A stretch of DNA of 64,000 nucleotides. Source: Pseudomonas aestuarii (GTDB taxonomy: Bacteria; Pseudomonadota; Gammaproteobacteria; Pseudomonadales; Pseudomonadaceae). The position numbers and the translations under genes were made by a program. Shown here piece after piece: positions 46,006 to 54,573 of the stretch. Position 1 is the stretch's first letter; each line of letters starts with the position of its first letter. The notes beneath the pieces were generated by a model that saw nothing but the letters and a program-made list of their open reading frames with translations, had not been told where the DNA came from and did not search any database. The stretch lies in contig NZ_JAQJZJ010000009.1 of assembly GCF_027988105.1 (NCBI RefSeq), forward strand, positions 186,001-250,000, written 5' to 3'.

Positions 46006-46317
46006 ATGCCAACGTACGGTTCGTTTTATCTATGGTTACACCGCCATCGATTGGTCAGTTTCCTGCTTATGACGGTGAGTTTTTTGGTTTTTGGCTACCT
46101 CACTATCGACCTGGTGCAGTTACTCAGCAGCAATGCTGCCTTTATCGTCAGGCATGGTTGGCTGGCGCTGATGAGCGGCGGTTTACTGCAGTTTGCCGAG
46201 CTCACCCTGACAGCACTGCTGGCCATGGCCTGCTACCTGCTTTTCAGGTTGTGTGAGCATGCGCTCTTGCAACGGCTGTCGAGCGGCACTCGGTCCATAC
46301 CTCGCAGGCTGGGGTAA
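46006..46317 (+). CDS. Small membrane protein, unknown function
   Basis: A 103-residue protein with two clear hydrophobic helices (about 14-36 and 58-84). GGGAG precedes the ATG at 46006. No family was recognised. A hairpin overlaps its stop codon. Confidence 0.65.
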   Translation: MPTYGSFYLWLHRHRLVSFLLMTVSFLVFGYLTIDLVQLLSSNAAFIVRHGWLALMSGGLLQFAELTLTALLAMACYLLFRLCEHALLQRLSSGTRSIPRRLG

Positions 46318-46336
46318 GCGCTGCGATACCCAGCCT
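46306..46336 (+). terminator. Hairpin at the end of the small membrane protein gene
   Basis: AGGCTGGGGTA (46306-46316) pairs with TACCCAGCCT (46327-46336) with one bulge. The AGCGCTGCGATACCCA segment resembles the 28-base dispersed repeat. Confidence 0.55.
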
Positions 46337-46566
46337 GCTCCTGACACCCTCTGCACATTCGCTGGCAGCCAGCGCGGGTTTAGCCCTTACGCCGAGTCCC
46401 TTGATTCGCTGCGCTCAGCCTGGGCGACGACTGCGCAATACGCCATCTTGCTCGACTCACGCAGAAACCAAGCAAAGAACAGCACACCCGGATGGCGGGC
46501 GAGCGCTTTGGGCTAGCGTTTGGGCACTGCAAATGGAAGACGCCGTATACGACTCGCCACGCGGGC

Positions 46567-46953
46567 TCAGACGTTAGGTGTCGGTTCAATCCGCTCGGCA
46601 AGCTCGGCTGGCGGCAGGTTAGGGGTCGAGTGGAGCGTTAGCCAGACAGCCCGCAGAATGTTGATCGCGGCCATGCTCAAGTGTTGTTCGGCGGCGCGCA
46701 GGGCCAATTCGGCCGCCAGGCGTTTGTCGGCAGCGCTCAGGTGCGCCGCTTTGTGGCTCATCTCCGCATCAACGCTGGCCAACAGTCCCTGGAGTTCCTG
46801 CACAGCCTGATCCGATGCCTCACGCATGTCCGCCAGCAGGCGGCTGGCTTCGGCAGGCGTCATGGCCAAGGCGCGAACGCTGCGAAACGTCAGCCTGGCG
46901 GGCAACGTGGCCAAACTAAAACCGCTCGAAAGTAACTTGCCAATCATGCCCAT
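46567..46953 (-). CDS. Conserved helical protein, unknown function
   Basis: A 128-residue, mostly helical protein. The N-terminal 30 residues are mildly hydrophobic; residues 35-105 are amphipathic helix rich in Ala, Leu, Glu and Gln, reminiscent of phasin-like or membrane-associated coiled proteins. I do not recognise the family. Stands alone. Confidence 0.65.
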   Translation of the reverse strand: MGMIGKLLSSGFSLATLPARLTFRSVRALAMTPAEASRLLADMREASDQAVQELQGLLASVDAEMSHKAAHLSAADKRLAAELALRAAEQHLSMAAINILRAVWLTLHSTPNLPPAELAERIEPTPNV

Positions 46954-47209
46954 AACTCCTGTTTAAGCGTGCATCGCAAACTGCTTCAGCAGCGTAGCAG
47001 AGTAGATCGTCAAAAAGAGCCGGGCCAGCGCCTGCCAGAATGAGCTCGCCCGCGGGCTAGCCTAATCCTTGTGCTAACCGCTCAGCGGATCAACAGAGCG
47101 CGGCGATGCCCATCAAACGAACATCCGACACCCGCATGGGTATCGCGCAGCGCCATCCATGCGAGCGACACAAAAGGGCAAAGCCGACACAGCGGTCGTC
47201 AAGCCCACG

Positions 47210-47629
47210 CTAAGCGCCGTGCCGGTTCTGGCTGGCCTGGACAATGCGCTGGGCCGGTACCCGCAACTGGGTCAGCAGGTACTCGGCGAACGCCGGGGTG
47301 TAGCCCTGCAACTCGATCGCCTGGGCCATGCAATGCAACCAGGCATCGCTGCCGGCCTGGTCGATCGGCCACTGGGCGTGGAAGGCCGGAATCGAGATGG
47401 CGCCGTATTTCTCGCTGAACAGCCGCGGGCCGCCCAGCCAGCCGCTGAGGAAGCAGGCCAGCTTGTCGCGGGACACATCCAGGCTCTGCGGGTGCATGCG
47501 GCGTAGCGCGACCGCCTCCGGCAACTGGTCCATCAGCCGGTAGAAATCGTCGACCAGGCGGCGCAAGCCATCGCTGCCCCCTGCGGCCTGGTAAGAGGCG
47601 TCACCGACGCCGAATGGCGGATTGTTCAT
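47210..47629 (-). CDS. Group II truncated haemoglobin
   Basis: A 139-residue globin. The probable proximal histidine is His84 in PAFHAQWPI; the DAWL segment (94-97) and GGPRLF (66-71) match group II truncated haemoglobins, which bind oxygen or NO and aid nitrosative stress defence or electron transfer. Single gene; no partner reductase was seen. Confidence 0.9.
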   Translation of the reverse strand: MNNPPFGVGDASYQAAGGSDGLRRLVDDFYRLMDQLPEAVALRRMHPQSLDVSRDKLACFLSGWLGGPRLFSEKYGAISIPAFHAQWPIDQAGSDAWLHCMAQAIELQGYTPAFAEYLLTQLRVPAQRIVQASQNRHGA

Positions 47630-47973
47630 GGCAAGGGTCTCTGGGGAAAAACCACAGTGTACAAGGCGGCTGGTACTGGCTGGTCAATCGAGATCGACGG
47701 CTCAGTTAATCGGCGCCAGGTATGGGACGTTTCGCCAGCGACCGGGCGCAACCGCCTGCACGCGCGGCGCAGGAAGAGCTTGCGCGACACGTCCACAGCG
47801 GCCTGGCACTCAAACCCGGTAACGCGCGTGACCCCCATCGCCAGCCAGCTGACGTGCGGCTCGAAGGGCTATTGCTGGCATCGATACTTACCATCAACCC
47901 AATGAAGTTCTCTTAAAAACCCTCGGGCGTACCATCTGCTCCATACCCAACCAACACCCCGGAGCACTCCATC
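47630..47973. other. Intergenic region, no gene seen
   Basis: Short overlapping frames on both strands lack ribosome sites or recognisable domains. Confidence 0.45.
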
Positions 47974-48609
47974 ATGAAACGCCAACTCCTCCTCAGCTTT
48001 GCTTTCTCTGTACTGGCCGCCAACGTTTTTGCTGCGTCTTCCGCTCAACCCGTTGTCGCTGAAGGCGGCTCGGATCGGCTGATTGAAAGCCGCATCGCTG
48101 AAGGTGGCTCGGATCGCCTGCTCGACAGCCGCATCGCCGAAGGTGGCTCGGATCGCCTGCTCGACAGCCGCGTCGCCGAAGGTGGCTCGGACCGCCTGAT
48201 CGACAGCCGCGTCGCCGAGGGTGGCTCGGATCGCCTGCTCGACAATCGCGTCGCCGAAGGTGGCTCGGATCGCCTGATCGACAGCCGCGTCGCCGAAGGT
48301 GGCTCGGATCGCCTGATCGACAGCCGCGTCGCCGAAGGTGGCTCGGATCGCCTGATCGACAGCCGCGTCGCCGAGGGTGGCTCGGATCGCCTGCTCGACA
48401 ATCGCGTCGCCGAAGGTGGCTCGGATCGCCTGCTCGACAGCCGCGTCGCCGAAGGAGGCTCGGATCGACTGCTCGACAGCCGCGTCGCCGAGGGTGGCTC
48501 GGATCGCCTGCTCGACAATCGCGTCGCCGAAGGTGGCTCGGATCGCCTGATCGACAGCCGCGTCGCCGAGGGTGGCTCGGATCGCCTGCTCGACAATCGC
48601 GTCGCCTAA
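47974..48609 (+). CDS. Secreted protein of fourteen 13-residue repeats
   Basis: A 211-residue protein. A signal peptide (residues 1-21, AANVFA/A cleavage) is followed by residues 28-209, made only of 14 back-to-back copies of VAEGGSDRL[LI][DE][SN]R, then Val-Ala-stop. GGAG lies before the ATG and a strong terminator follows, so the gene is expressed as a unit. The repeats are rich in Asp, Glu, Arg and Gly and could form a solenoid or a disordered, ligand- or metal-binding polymer; this is inference. I do not recognise a family with known function. Confidence 0.88.
   Translation: MKRQLLLSFAFSVLAANVFAASSAQPVVAEGGSDRLIESRIAEGGSDRLLDSRIAEGGSDRLLDSRVAEGGSDRLIDSRVAEGGSDRLLDNRVAEGGSDRLIDSRVAEGGSDRLIDSRVAEGGSDRLIDSRVAEGGSDRLLDNRVAEGGSDRLLDSRVAEGGSDRLLDSRVAEGGSDRLLDNRVAEGGSDRLIDSRVAEGGSDRLLDNRVA
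48055..48600 (+). repeat. 39-base tandem repeat array, 14 units, coding
   Basis: Fourteen contiguous 39-base units beginning GTCGCCGAAGGTGGCTCGGA, very similar at the DNA level. Unit length is a multiple of three, so gain or loss of units by slippage keeps the frame. Confidence 0.97.
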
Positions 48610-48669
48610 GGTAGCTCCGACTGTCTGAGCGAGAACGCCGTATGCCTATATCGGAACTGCTGCCCACCA

Positions 48670-48700
48670 TAAAGCCGGCCCAATCAGCCGGCTTTATTTT
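48670..48700 (+). terminator. Rho-independent terminator after the repeat protein
   Basis: AAAGCCGGC (48670-48678) pairs with GCCGGCTTT (48686-48694), followed by ATTTTT. Confidence 0.93.
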
Positions 48701-48783
48701 TGCCTGACGATTCGACGCAGCAAAACAGCTGGAACAGGGTTTGCCTCCGCGCAACGACGAGGACCTTTAACCACCTGTGGCTG

Positions 48784-49200
48784 CAGCCCGGTGTCGCTGA
48801 CGCCGAGCAATCCCCTCTACCAGCTGTACCAGTACGTGATCGGCTACGAGATGCACCTGTATCTACAGGCCATGGACAGCGCCCTGGATAGCAGCGCGCA
48901 GCTGATCCTGGCCCTGGACGACCAGGCCCCCTCCCAGGTGCTGGGCTTTGCCCTTTACCTGCCGGCCATCGAATCCCGCACTACAACGCAACAACGGCGC
49001 GGTGAACGGGGCATCTGGCAGCGGCGCTATTGGGAACACCTGATCCAAGATGAGCAGGACTACCAACGCCATTTCGACTACATCCACTACAACCCGCTGA
49101 AGCACGGGTACGTGCAGCGACTCGTGGACTGGCCCTATTCGAGCTTTCGGCGGGCCGTGACGAGGGGTATTTATCCTGAAGACTGGTGCGTCTGCCCCCC
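48784..49200 (+). pseudogene. Chimera: GNAT gene fragment fused to a RAYT transposase tail
   Basis: 48784-48968 copies 45145-45329 of the GNAT gene with only a few changes. At 48969 the frame continues without a break into the C-terminal part of a REP-associated tyrosine transposase (GERGIWQRRYWEH, then HFDYIHYNPLKHGYV and DWPYSSF), ending near 49200. The HUH and catalytic Tyr region of the transposase is missing, and the GNAT part lacks its acetyl-CoA site, so neither works. The open frame goes on to 49405 through a repeat. Confidence 0.88.
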
Positions 49201-49246
49201 AGTCGGAGCGAGACAACTACGGGGAATGAAGGGCTACGGCATAGCA

Positions 49247-49445
49247 ACCGGGGACAGAGCACGATCTCCGTTGACCGCTGTCACGGGCTTCACCCTTACG
49301 GCGAGTCACTTGATCCGCTCCAGCCTGGGCTGTCACCCCGCTGCGCTCCATATCTCCTGGTTTGCACAGAACGTAAACAACGAAAAAACGCGCCCGGCGT
49401 CCTGACGGGATTCGGGCTCGCGTTGTCTGGGCGATTCGTGGAAGT
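49247..49445. repeat. Divergent, shortened copy of the long dispersed repeat
   Basis: Begins CCGGGGACAGAGCACGATCTCCG and keeps the order of segments seen at 30444 and 34077 (CCCTTACGGCGAGTCACTT; GCGCCCGGC; CCTGACGGGATTCGG; CGATT.GTGGA), with deletions. It directly follows the RAYT remnant, which supports a RAYT origin of the family. Confidence 0.7.
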
Positions 49446-49535
49446 TATGCGCCTCAGGCTGCAGCGCCATGGCGCACTGTCATAGAAGATCATCGCGCTA
49501 GCGAACCCTGCAGGCATAACCGTATAGTCATTGCC

Positions 49536-50906
49536 ATGACACTAAAACCCCACCTGCCCCACGACAAGCTGCTGGATCTGCTGCTGGACGTTGTCTGCGT
49601 GGTGGATAAAGAGGGCCGCTTCCTATCGGTGAGCGCGGCAAGCGAGCGCGTGTTCGGTTATCGGCCCGAAGAAATGCTTGGCCGCACCACCTTCGACATG
49701 ATGCACCCGGACGATCGCGTCGCCGGCCGGGCGCTCGTGGAGCAGATCAATTTGGGCCAGCCCTCCGCTGATCATGAGAACCGTTACATTCATAAAGACG
49801 GTCATATCGTTCATATCATGTGGTCTGCCCAATGGCTTGAGGCCGAGCAGGTACGGGTGGGGGTGGCTCGGGACATTACCAGGCGCAAGCACGCCGAGAC
49901 GATGCAGGCAGCGCTGTATGCGATATCGCAAGCGGCTCACTCGGCTGAGGATCTGCAGGCGCTGTATCGGCGAGTGCACGAGGTGATTGGTCAGCTGCTG
50001 CCCGCCGAGAATTTTTTTGTGGCGCTATACGACGCCACCAACGACCAGCTGAGTTTTCCCTATTACGTTGATCGGTTCGACGCGCCGCCCTCCCCTGGGC
50101 CGCTGGGCTCCGACTCCTTCTGTGCCGAGGTTATTCGCTCCGGTAAAGCCCTGCTGTTAACGCCCGAGACGGCCGCGCTGATGCTGGCAAAGAATGGCAC
50201 GCTGGCAGCTAAGCATTCCCTCGACTGGCTGGGTGTGCCGCTGATATCGGGCACGGATACCATCGGTGCTCTGGTGCTGCAGAGCTATTGCGGGAGCGTG
50301 CGTTACAGCGAACAGGGCAAGGAGCTGCTGCAGTTTGTCTCGAGCCAGCTGGCGGCTGCGATAGTGCGCAAACGCACGCACTCACGCCTGGAGTTTCTTG
50401 CGCAATACGACCAACTGACTGAACTGCCAAACCGGGCGCTGTTCCTGGACCGCCTGCGCAGTTCTCTGCACAGGGCGCAGAGAGATTCCTTGCGGCTGGC
50501 GGTACTTTATCTCGACATGGACAATTTCAAGCAGATCAACGATACCTTTGGCCACACAACAGGCGACCACCTGCTGCGCGAAGTCGCTCACCGCCTCAGG
50601 CAGTGCGTGCGCGAATCCGATACGGCTGGCCGTTTGGGCGGTGACGAATTCGCCGTTCTTCTGCAAGACATCGGCAAGCTGGAAGATGCCATCCTGGTGG
50701 CCGAGAAAATCCTTGTCGCCCTAAGCGTCCCCTACCTCTTGGAAGGAAAAACCTTGATCAGTGCTCCAAGCCTGGGTATCGCCGTATACCCCGAGCACGG
50801 CCAGAGCGATCTGCATCTGCTCCGGCACGCCGATGAAGCCATGTACGTGGCCAAACGCAGTGGCGGCAAGCGCTATATAGTGGTCGAGGCACCGGTCAAG
50901 CAATAG
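49536..50906 (+). CDS. Diguanylate cyclase with PAS and GAF sensor domains
   Basis: A 456-residue cytoplasmic protein: PAS domain (about 10-125), GAF domain (about 140-285) and GGDEF domain (about 295-456). The active site GGDEF is intact, and an inhibitory RxxD site (RESD) lies five residues before it. It makes cyclic di-GMP in response to an unknown signal. No EAL domain follows. A repeat after the gene (around 50930) recurs before the second cyclase. Confidence 0.93.
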   Translation: MTLKPHLPHDKLLDLLLDVVCVVDKEGRFLSVSAASERVFGYRPEEMLGRTTFDMMHPDDRVAGRALVEQINLGQPSADHENRYIHKDGHIVHIMWSAQWLEAEQVRVGVARDITRRKHAETMQAALYAISQAAHSAEDLQALYRRVHEVIGQLLPAENFFVALYDATNDQLSFPYYVDRFDAPPSPGPLGSDSFCAEVIRSGKALLLTPETAALMLAKNGTLAAKHSLDWLGVPLISGTDTIGALVLQSYCGSVRYSEQGKELLQFVSSQLAAAIVRKRTHSRLEFLAQYDQLTELPNRALFLDRLRSSLHRAQRDSLRLAVLYLDMDNFKQINDTFGHTTGDHLLREVAHRLRQCVRESDTAGRLGGDEFAVLLQDIGKLEDAILVAEKILVALSVPYLLEGKTLISAPSLGIAVYPEHGQSDLHLLRHADEAMYVAKRSGGKRYIVVEAPVKQ

Positions 50907-50929
50907 GCAGAAATAGTGGCCAGACCACC

Positions 50930-51030
50930 CAGCTTTGTGCCACGCCGGTGAATGATCGGTGCACTGCCTGCGGCGAGCCAGGGCATGGTATGACGGGCAA
51001 ACAGCAAGCGCGGCACCGCCTGGCAGGACC
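50930..51030. repeat. Dispersed repeat also found near 57855
   Basis: The segment with TTTGTGCC.CGCCG, then CGGTGCACTGCCTGCGGCGAG and later CAAGCGCGGC.CTGCCTGGC recurs at 57855-58005. One copy is just after the first diguanylate cyclase and the other just before the second. Confidence 0.6.
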
Positions 51031-51065
51031 TTCAGACTCGCCCGACACAAGCGCACAACCATCAT

Positions 51066-51731
51066 CTAGGCGCCATGCAGCCAGAACCACAGCGGCACCG
51101 GGGCCACTGCGCAGGCCACCAGCGCGAGATAGCCATGGAAGGGAACTAACCTGCTCATGCCAACCACCAGCCCTATGCCACCGCCGCCTCCGATCAGAGC
51201 GTTGCCGGGCAGGTTGAGCAGTACGGCAATCGTCAGGTAGCGGTGTTCAAGCAAGAACGGCGCAACTGTCTTCGGGGCCTTGTCGTCCAGCAATCTCAGG
51301 CGTGCCGCTGCATCGAGTGGCTCGAGCTGACGGACCAGGGCGCCGGCACGATGCAGGTGCAGCCAGTCGAGCATATGCCACAACCACCTGGGCGGCAGGC
51401 TGCGCCCTACGGCAAAGCTGATCGACAGCGCCGCCAGCGTACACAGGTAAATGAGTAGCGCGCCCTTGCCGCCAAGCAAAATCATCAGCGCCAGACCGAC
51501 CTCGATGCCGGGCATGAAGGGTGTGGCCATCAGCACCACATAGAGCAGCGCGAACCCCAGCACCATGGCTTGCATCAAGGGCTCATGCCGGGGAAACAGC
51601 TGAAAGTTGATCTGGCGCATCAGCCAGGAGCCGCCGACGTTCACGACCGTTACCACCAGCACAAACAGGCCGATCTTCAGGTAACGCGACCAAGGCAAAG
51701 GTGGCCGTGCCGGTTGCCTGGGTTCGATCAT
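51066..51731 (-). CDS. Membrane protein, DedA/TVP38-like
   Basis: A 221-residue protein with about five hydrophobic segments (near 18-36, 55-75, 78-105, 165-185 and 195-215). The glycine-rich loop in the C-terminal half (PGNALIGGGGGIG) resembles VTT-domain (DedA/TVP38) proteins; the match is weak. Probably second gene of a pair with the secreted protein upstream (44 bases apart). Confidence 0.7.
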   Translation of the reverse strand: MIEPRQPARPPLPWSRYLKIGLFVLVVTVVNVGGSWLMRQINFQLFPRHEPLMQAMVLGFALLYVVLMATPFMPGIEVGLALMILLGGKGALLIYLCTLAALSISFAVGRSLPPRWLWHMLDWLHLHRAGALVRQLEPLDAAARLRLLDDKAPKTVAPFLLEHRYLTIAVLLNLPGNALIGGGGGIGLVVGMSRLVPFHGYLALVACAVAPVPLWFWLHGA

Positions 51732-51775
51732 TGGCAGGCCTCCATGACGAAATCAGCGTGGCGTTGGCAGCCCGC

Positions 51776-52195
51776 CTATTCCTTGAGCGAACCCTCGAAC
51801 CAGTATTCACGGCGGGTATCCCAGTACCAACGCTCCTTGGTCCAGACAAAAGTGGCGCGCGCGGTAGCGCCCTCGACCATGCCCTGCCAGGCAATCTGGC
51901 CATGACTGGGACTGGTGGTGGTCGCCTCGAAGTAGATGCGTTCGCCGTCGACCCGGGTGACGTATTCGCTGCTACTGAAGTTATAGGGCTCGCAGGAGGC
52001 CGAGGTAAACAGGCCATCGGCGAAGATCAACGCCTCCTGCTCATCGGTCGCCAGCGAACTGCCTTTTTCGCCATTGCGGCCAATGAAGGTCTTACCGTCC
52101 AGAAGATGGGAAGGCTCATCGGCGTAGCTCGCAGTGACCGCCCCGGGCCCCACCATCAGCGCAGCCAGCACGCCTGCATACAAACGAGCGTTCAT
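51776..52195 (-). CDS. Secreted protein, unknown function
   Basis: A 139-residue protein with a signal peptide (residues 1-26, ASYA/D cleavage) and a beta-rich mature part with several Trp and Tyr. GGAGG before 52195 fixes the ATG; a TTG two codons upstream is ignored. Likely co-transcribed with the downstream membrane protein gene. No family recognised. Confidence 0.75.
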   Translation of the reverse strand: MNARLYAGVLAALMVGPGAVTASYADEPSHLLDGKTFIGRNGEKGSSLATDEQEALIFADGLFTSASCEPYNFSSSEYVTRVDGERIYFEATTTSPSHGQIAWQGMVEGATARATFVWTKERWYWDTRREYWFEGSLKE

Positions 52196-52611
52196 TGGCA
52201 ACCTCCGCTCACAACGCCGCCCCTGAATAGCAGGCTCGTGCGTGGAGCTTCTCCCTGGTCAGTCTAGCAAGGCACTGCAGTGCCCGCGGAACGCCGGCCG
52301 AGCGGTAGCGCGTGGGGACAAGGCCAAAGGCCGGCTGCCAGGGGGCATGAGCCTGGGCCTGGCGCAGCAGTTGTGCGGGATATTCAGCGCCAGGGCCATT
52401 GGCAAAGGCCGTGTGGGCGAACAGCATCGCCCCCGCGCAACTGCTTGAGTGAGCAGAACAACAGCACGTGAGCATGGCCAGGCAAGCGTTTGCACAGCCG
52501 CTTCTCGCCGCAAAATCCAGGGGTCAAGGACAGGAGCAAGGGATGCCTGCCGTGGAAGCCATCAGCTGCATCCCGATCGACCCGCGGGATCGTCTCGGGG
52601 CACACACGGCA
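52196..52611. other. Intergenic region, no gene seen
   Basis: About 415 bases. The segment near 52484-52521 resembles 56691-56727 (AAGCG.TT..., CAGCC.., GCCGCA.AATCC), suggesting an old duplication. Confidence 0.45.
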
Positions 52612-52641
52612 AGCCCGGCCATTGCTGACAATGGCCGGGCT
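52612..52641 (-). terminator. Strong hairpin terminator of the csbD-like gene
   Basis: AGCCCGGCCATTG (52612-52624) pairs perfectly with 52629-52641 around a 4-base loop, 13 bases past the stop codon of the minus-strand gene. Confidence 0.85.
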
Positions 52642-52654
52642 GATCGTGGCTCAA

Positions 52655-52846
52655 TCAGGCGTCGTTGACCCTGCTCTTGATTGCGTCCTTGATGTCGCCC
52701 TTGAGTTGCTGAGCCTTGCCCTTCACTTGCTGGCCAATGCCTTCGCCTTCAAGGCGAGGATTGTCGGTAGCCTTGCCGATACCTTCCTTCACTTTGCCGA
52801 TGACTTCGTTGGCATTGCCGGTGATTTTGTCTTTCGTGCTACTCAT
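52655..52846 (-). CDS. CsbD family stress protein
   Basis: A 63-residue hydrophilic protein, rich in Lys, Glu and Gly, with repeated GKxK(E/Q) segments (VIGKVKEGIGKATD) typical of CsbD-like proteins induced by general stress in many bacteria. Molecular role unknown. The good terminator downstream supports a real gene. Confidence 0.9.
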   Translation of the reverse strand: MSSTKDKITGNANEVIGKVKEGIGKATDNPRLEGEGIGQQVKGKAQQLKGDIKDAIKSRVNDA

Positions 52847-52953
52847 GCCACACCTCAGTCCGATGGGTTACAGAGAGTGGAACCCGGCGCGGCGCATTCG
52901 TTCTGTTTATTTACGGATCAATGATCTGCATACGCGATTGTTAGCCATTAACT

Positions 52954-54006
52954 TCAATTGGCTGGGTAGATCCGCTCCCCAGTTGCGGATCCCGACGCAT
53001 CCATCTGTGCGCGTTTCGCCGGGAAAAGCTGGCGCGCGGTGTCCACGAAGGGCGTGACGATCAAGCCGTAGAGCGTCAGGTAGCGATGGGAATCCTGTTC
53101 GGCGGTGCCAAAGCTAATGGCTTCCGGCTTCGCGTGGGTGACGTAGAGCGTGCCGAACATCCAGTCCCAGAGCGACAGGTTGGTGCCGAAGTTCTTGTGG
53201 AAATGCCGGGGCGCATCGCTGTGGTGGATCTGGTGCTGGGCCGGGCTATTCAGCACATGCTCGAGCAGCGGGCCGAACGACAGCCAGACATGACTATGGC
53301 GCAGGTTGGCCGCCAGCGCGCTGCAGATAAACACCAGGTAGGTCACGCCGAACAGGGTGTAACGGCTGATCTCCCCGCCACAGGCGTACCAGAAGGCACC
53401 GGCGTAGGCGCCGAGGCAGATGGCGCTGGCCAGTTTGCCGGCCAGCTTTTCGACAAAATGCACCCGGCTCGCAGTCACCGGCACCAGCACGGGCGCCGAG
53501 TGATGGACCTTGTGAAACGCCCACAACCAGCGGCAATGAAAGGCCCGGTGCGTCCAGTAATGCGTGAAGTCGCCGACCAGAAACACCCCCAGCCCGTAGA
53601 GCAGGGACAGCGAGAGGTTCTGCCCCAGTTGCGGGCGCGCGCCCCACAGCGTGCTGAAAAAGGCCATGTAGTCGGCGGCGCGAAGGATATGTGGGTCGAC
53701 CAGGCCGATGATCGGCAGCACCAGCGCGACTTTGAGGATGGCCCGCACGAAGTAGTAGCGGTAATCGAGTAGCGCCGAGCGATGGAAATTGACCCGGCTG
53801 CCGCCGATGAACTGCCAGAACGAGCGCGCGTCGGTCAGCCCGCGATAGCGCCTGAAGCGGAACAGGCCATAGGCGACGCCGTAGGAAATGCTGAGAAACA
53901 GCACGCCGAAGCGCCCATTCAGATCGAAAACACCGGAAAACTGCTGAATAACCGGTTCGATCGCCAGCTCGCTCAGGCGATCATAGATAGACGAGAGAAT
54001 ACCCAC
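52954..54006 (-). CDS. Fatty acid hydroxylase / sterol desaturase family membrane protein
   Basis: A 350-residue integral membrane di-iron oxygenase. The histidine boxes HYWTHR, HKVHH and HQIHH are in order in the middle of the protein, between hydrophobic segments. Such enzymes hydroxylate or desaturate lipids; in bacteria the substrates include fatty acyl chains and hopanoids. Single gene; substrate unknown. Confidence 0.9.
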   Translation of the reverse strand: MGILSSIYDRLSELAIEPVIQQFSGVFDLNGRFGVLFLSISYGVAYGLFRFRRYRGLTDARSFWQFIGGSRVNFHRSALLDYRYYFVRAILKVALVLPIIGLVDPHILRAADYMAFFSTLWGARPQLGQNLSLSLLYGLGVFLVGDFTHYWTHRAFHCRWLWAFHKVHHSAPVLVPVTASRVHFVEKLAGKLASAICLGAYAGAFWYACGGEISRYTLFGVTYLVFICSALAANLRHSHVWLSFGPLLEHVLNSPAQHQIHHSDAPRHFHKNFGTNLSLWDWMFGTLYVTHAKPEAISFGTAEQDSHRYLTLYGLIVTPFVDTARQLFPAKRAQMDASGSATGERIYPAN

Positions 54007-54223
54007 GGCAGATCGGCCTCGGTCAAAAGGCGCGAATTATAAATACAATCTAAATCGTTATCCAATGCGAATGCCTATCAGCGCCCACAACTGCCAAGGC
54101 CTGAAGGGACTTATTGGCCTTGCTCATGCCCCGGGTCACTCACTGCCGAATGGCAGGGCCACGCCAAACGCTCCTGGAAGTGGCTCGTGCCGAGGCCGAC
54201 CACCCGACGTTAGTGGATGGATT
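54007..54223. other. Intergenic region, no gene seen
   Basis: Only promoter sequence for the hydroxylase gene is expected here. Confidence 0.4.
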
Positions 54224-54480
54224 GCACACGTTTCAGTTGACTGGCCAGGGCTGCCTCAGGCCCTTGCCCCCTTGGCTATAGTTTCAGAGTGGCGGTTCGC
54301 CCACATTTTGGCAGCGGGCGCTCTCGCTGCCCGATGTCCTGCAAAGGGATCTTGCTGCACTCCTGTCAGGAGGCTCTTGTATTATTCGCAGTCAGCCAGG
54401 CGACGACTCAGCACGACGATCACGGCGAAGATATCGAACGTTTCAAGCGCAGTCAGTACTTCGCCTGCATCGGCACCTGG
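54224..54480 (+). pseudogene. Chimera: DUF3303 gene leader joined to a diguanylate cyclase fragment
   Basis: About 54224-54397 is a diverged copy of 56839-57011, the leader and first codons of the DUF3303-type gene; its ATG is changed (TTGTATTATT in place of TTATGTTGTT). At the shared bases TCAGC the match switches to the second diguanylate cyclase gene: 54392-54480 equals 58477-58565 base for base (89 bases). After 54480 both matches end. No product is expected. Confidence 0.88.
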
Positions 54481-54573
54481 CGCAGGTACTCGCGCTGACG
54501 GTTTGATCCGCCAAGCAGGGCAAAGGCAGGCACGGTGGCAGGTCTTACGGCTGCCACCGGTGCTCTTGGTTTG

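Noticed and set aside
48055..48600. Possible CRISPR array
   Set aside because: The 39-base units are contiguous without spacers and encode protein repeats.
47993..48754. Antisense open frame across the repeat protein gene
   Set aside because: The repeat unit is open in several frames by its composition; only the plus-strand frame has a signal peptide, ribosome site and terminator.
48791..49405. Functional novel fusion gene
   Set aside because: Both parts lack their active sites and the frame ends in a dispersed repeat; treated as a chimeric pseudogene.
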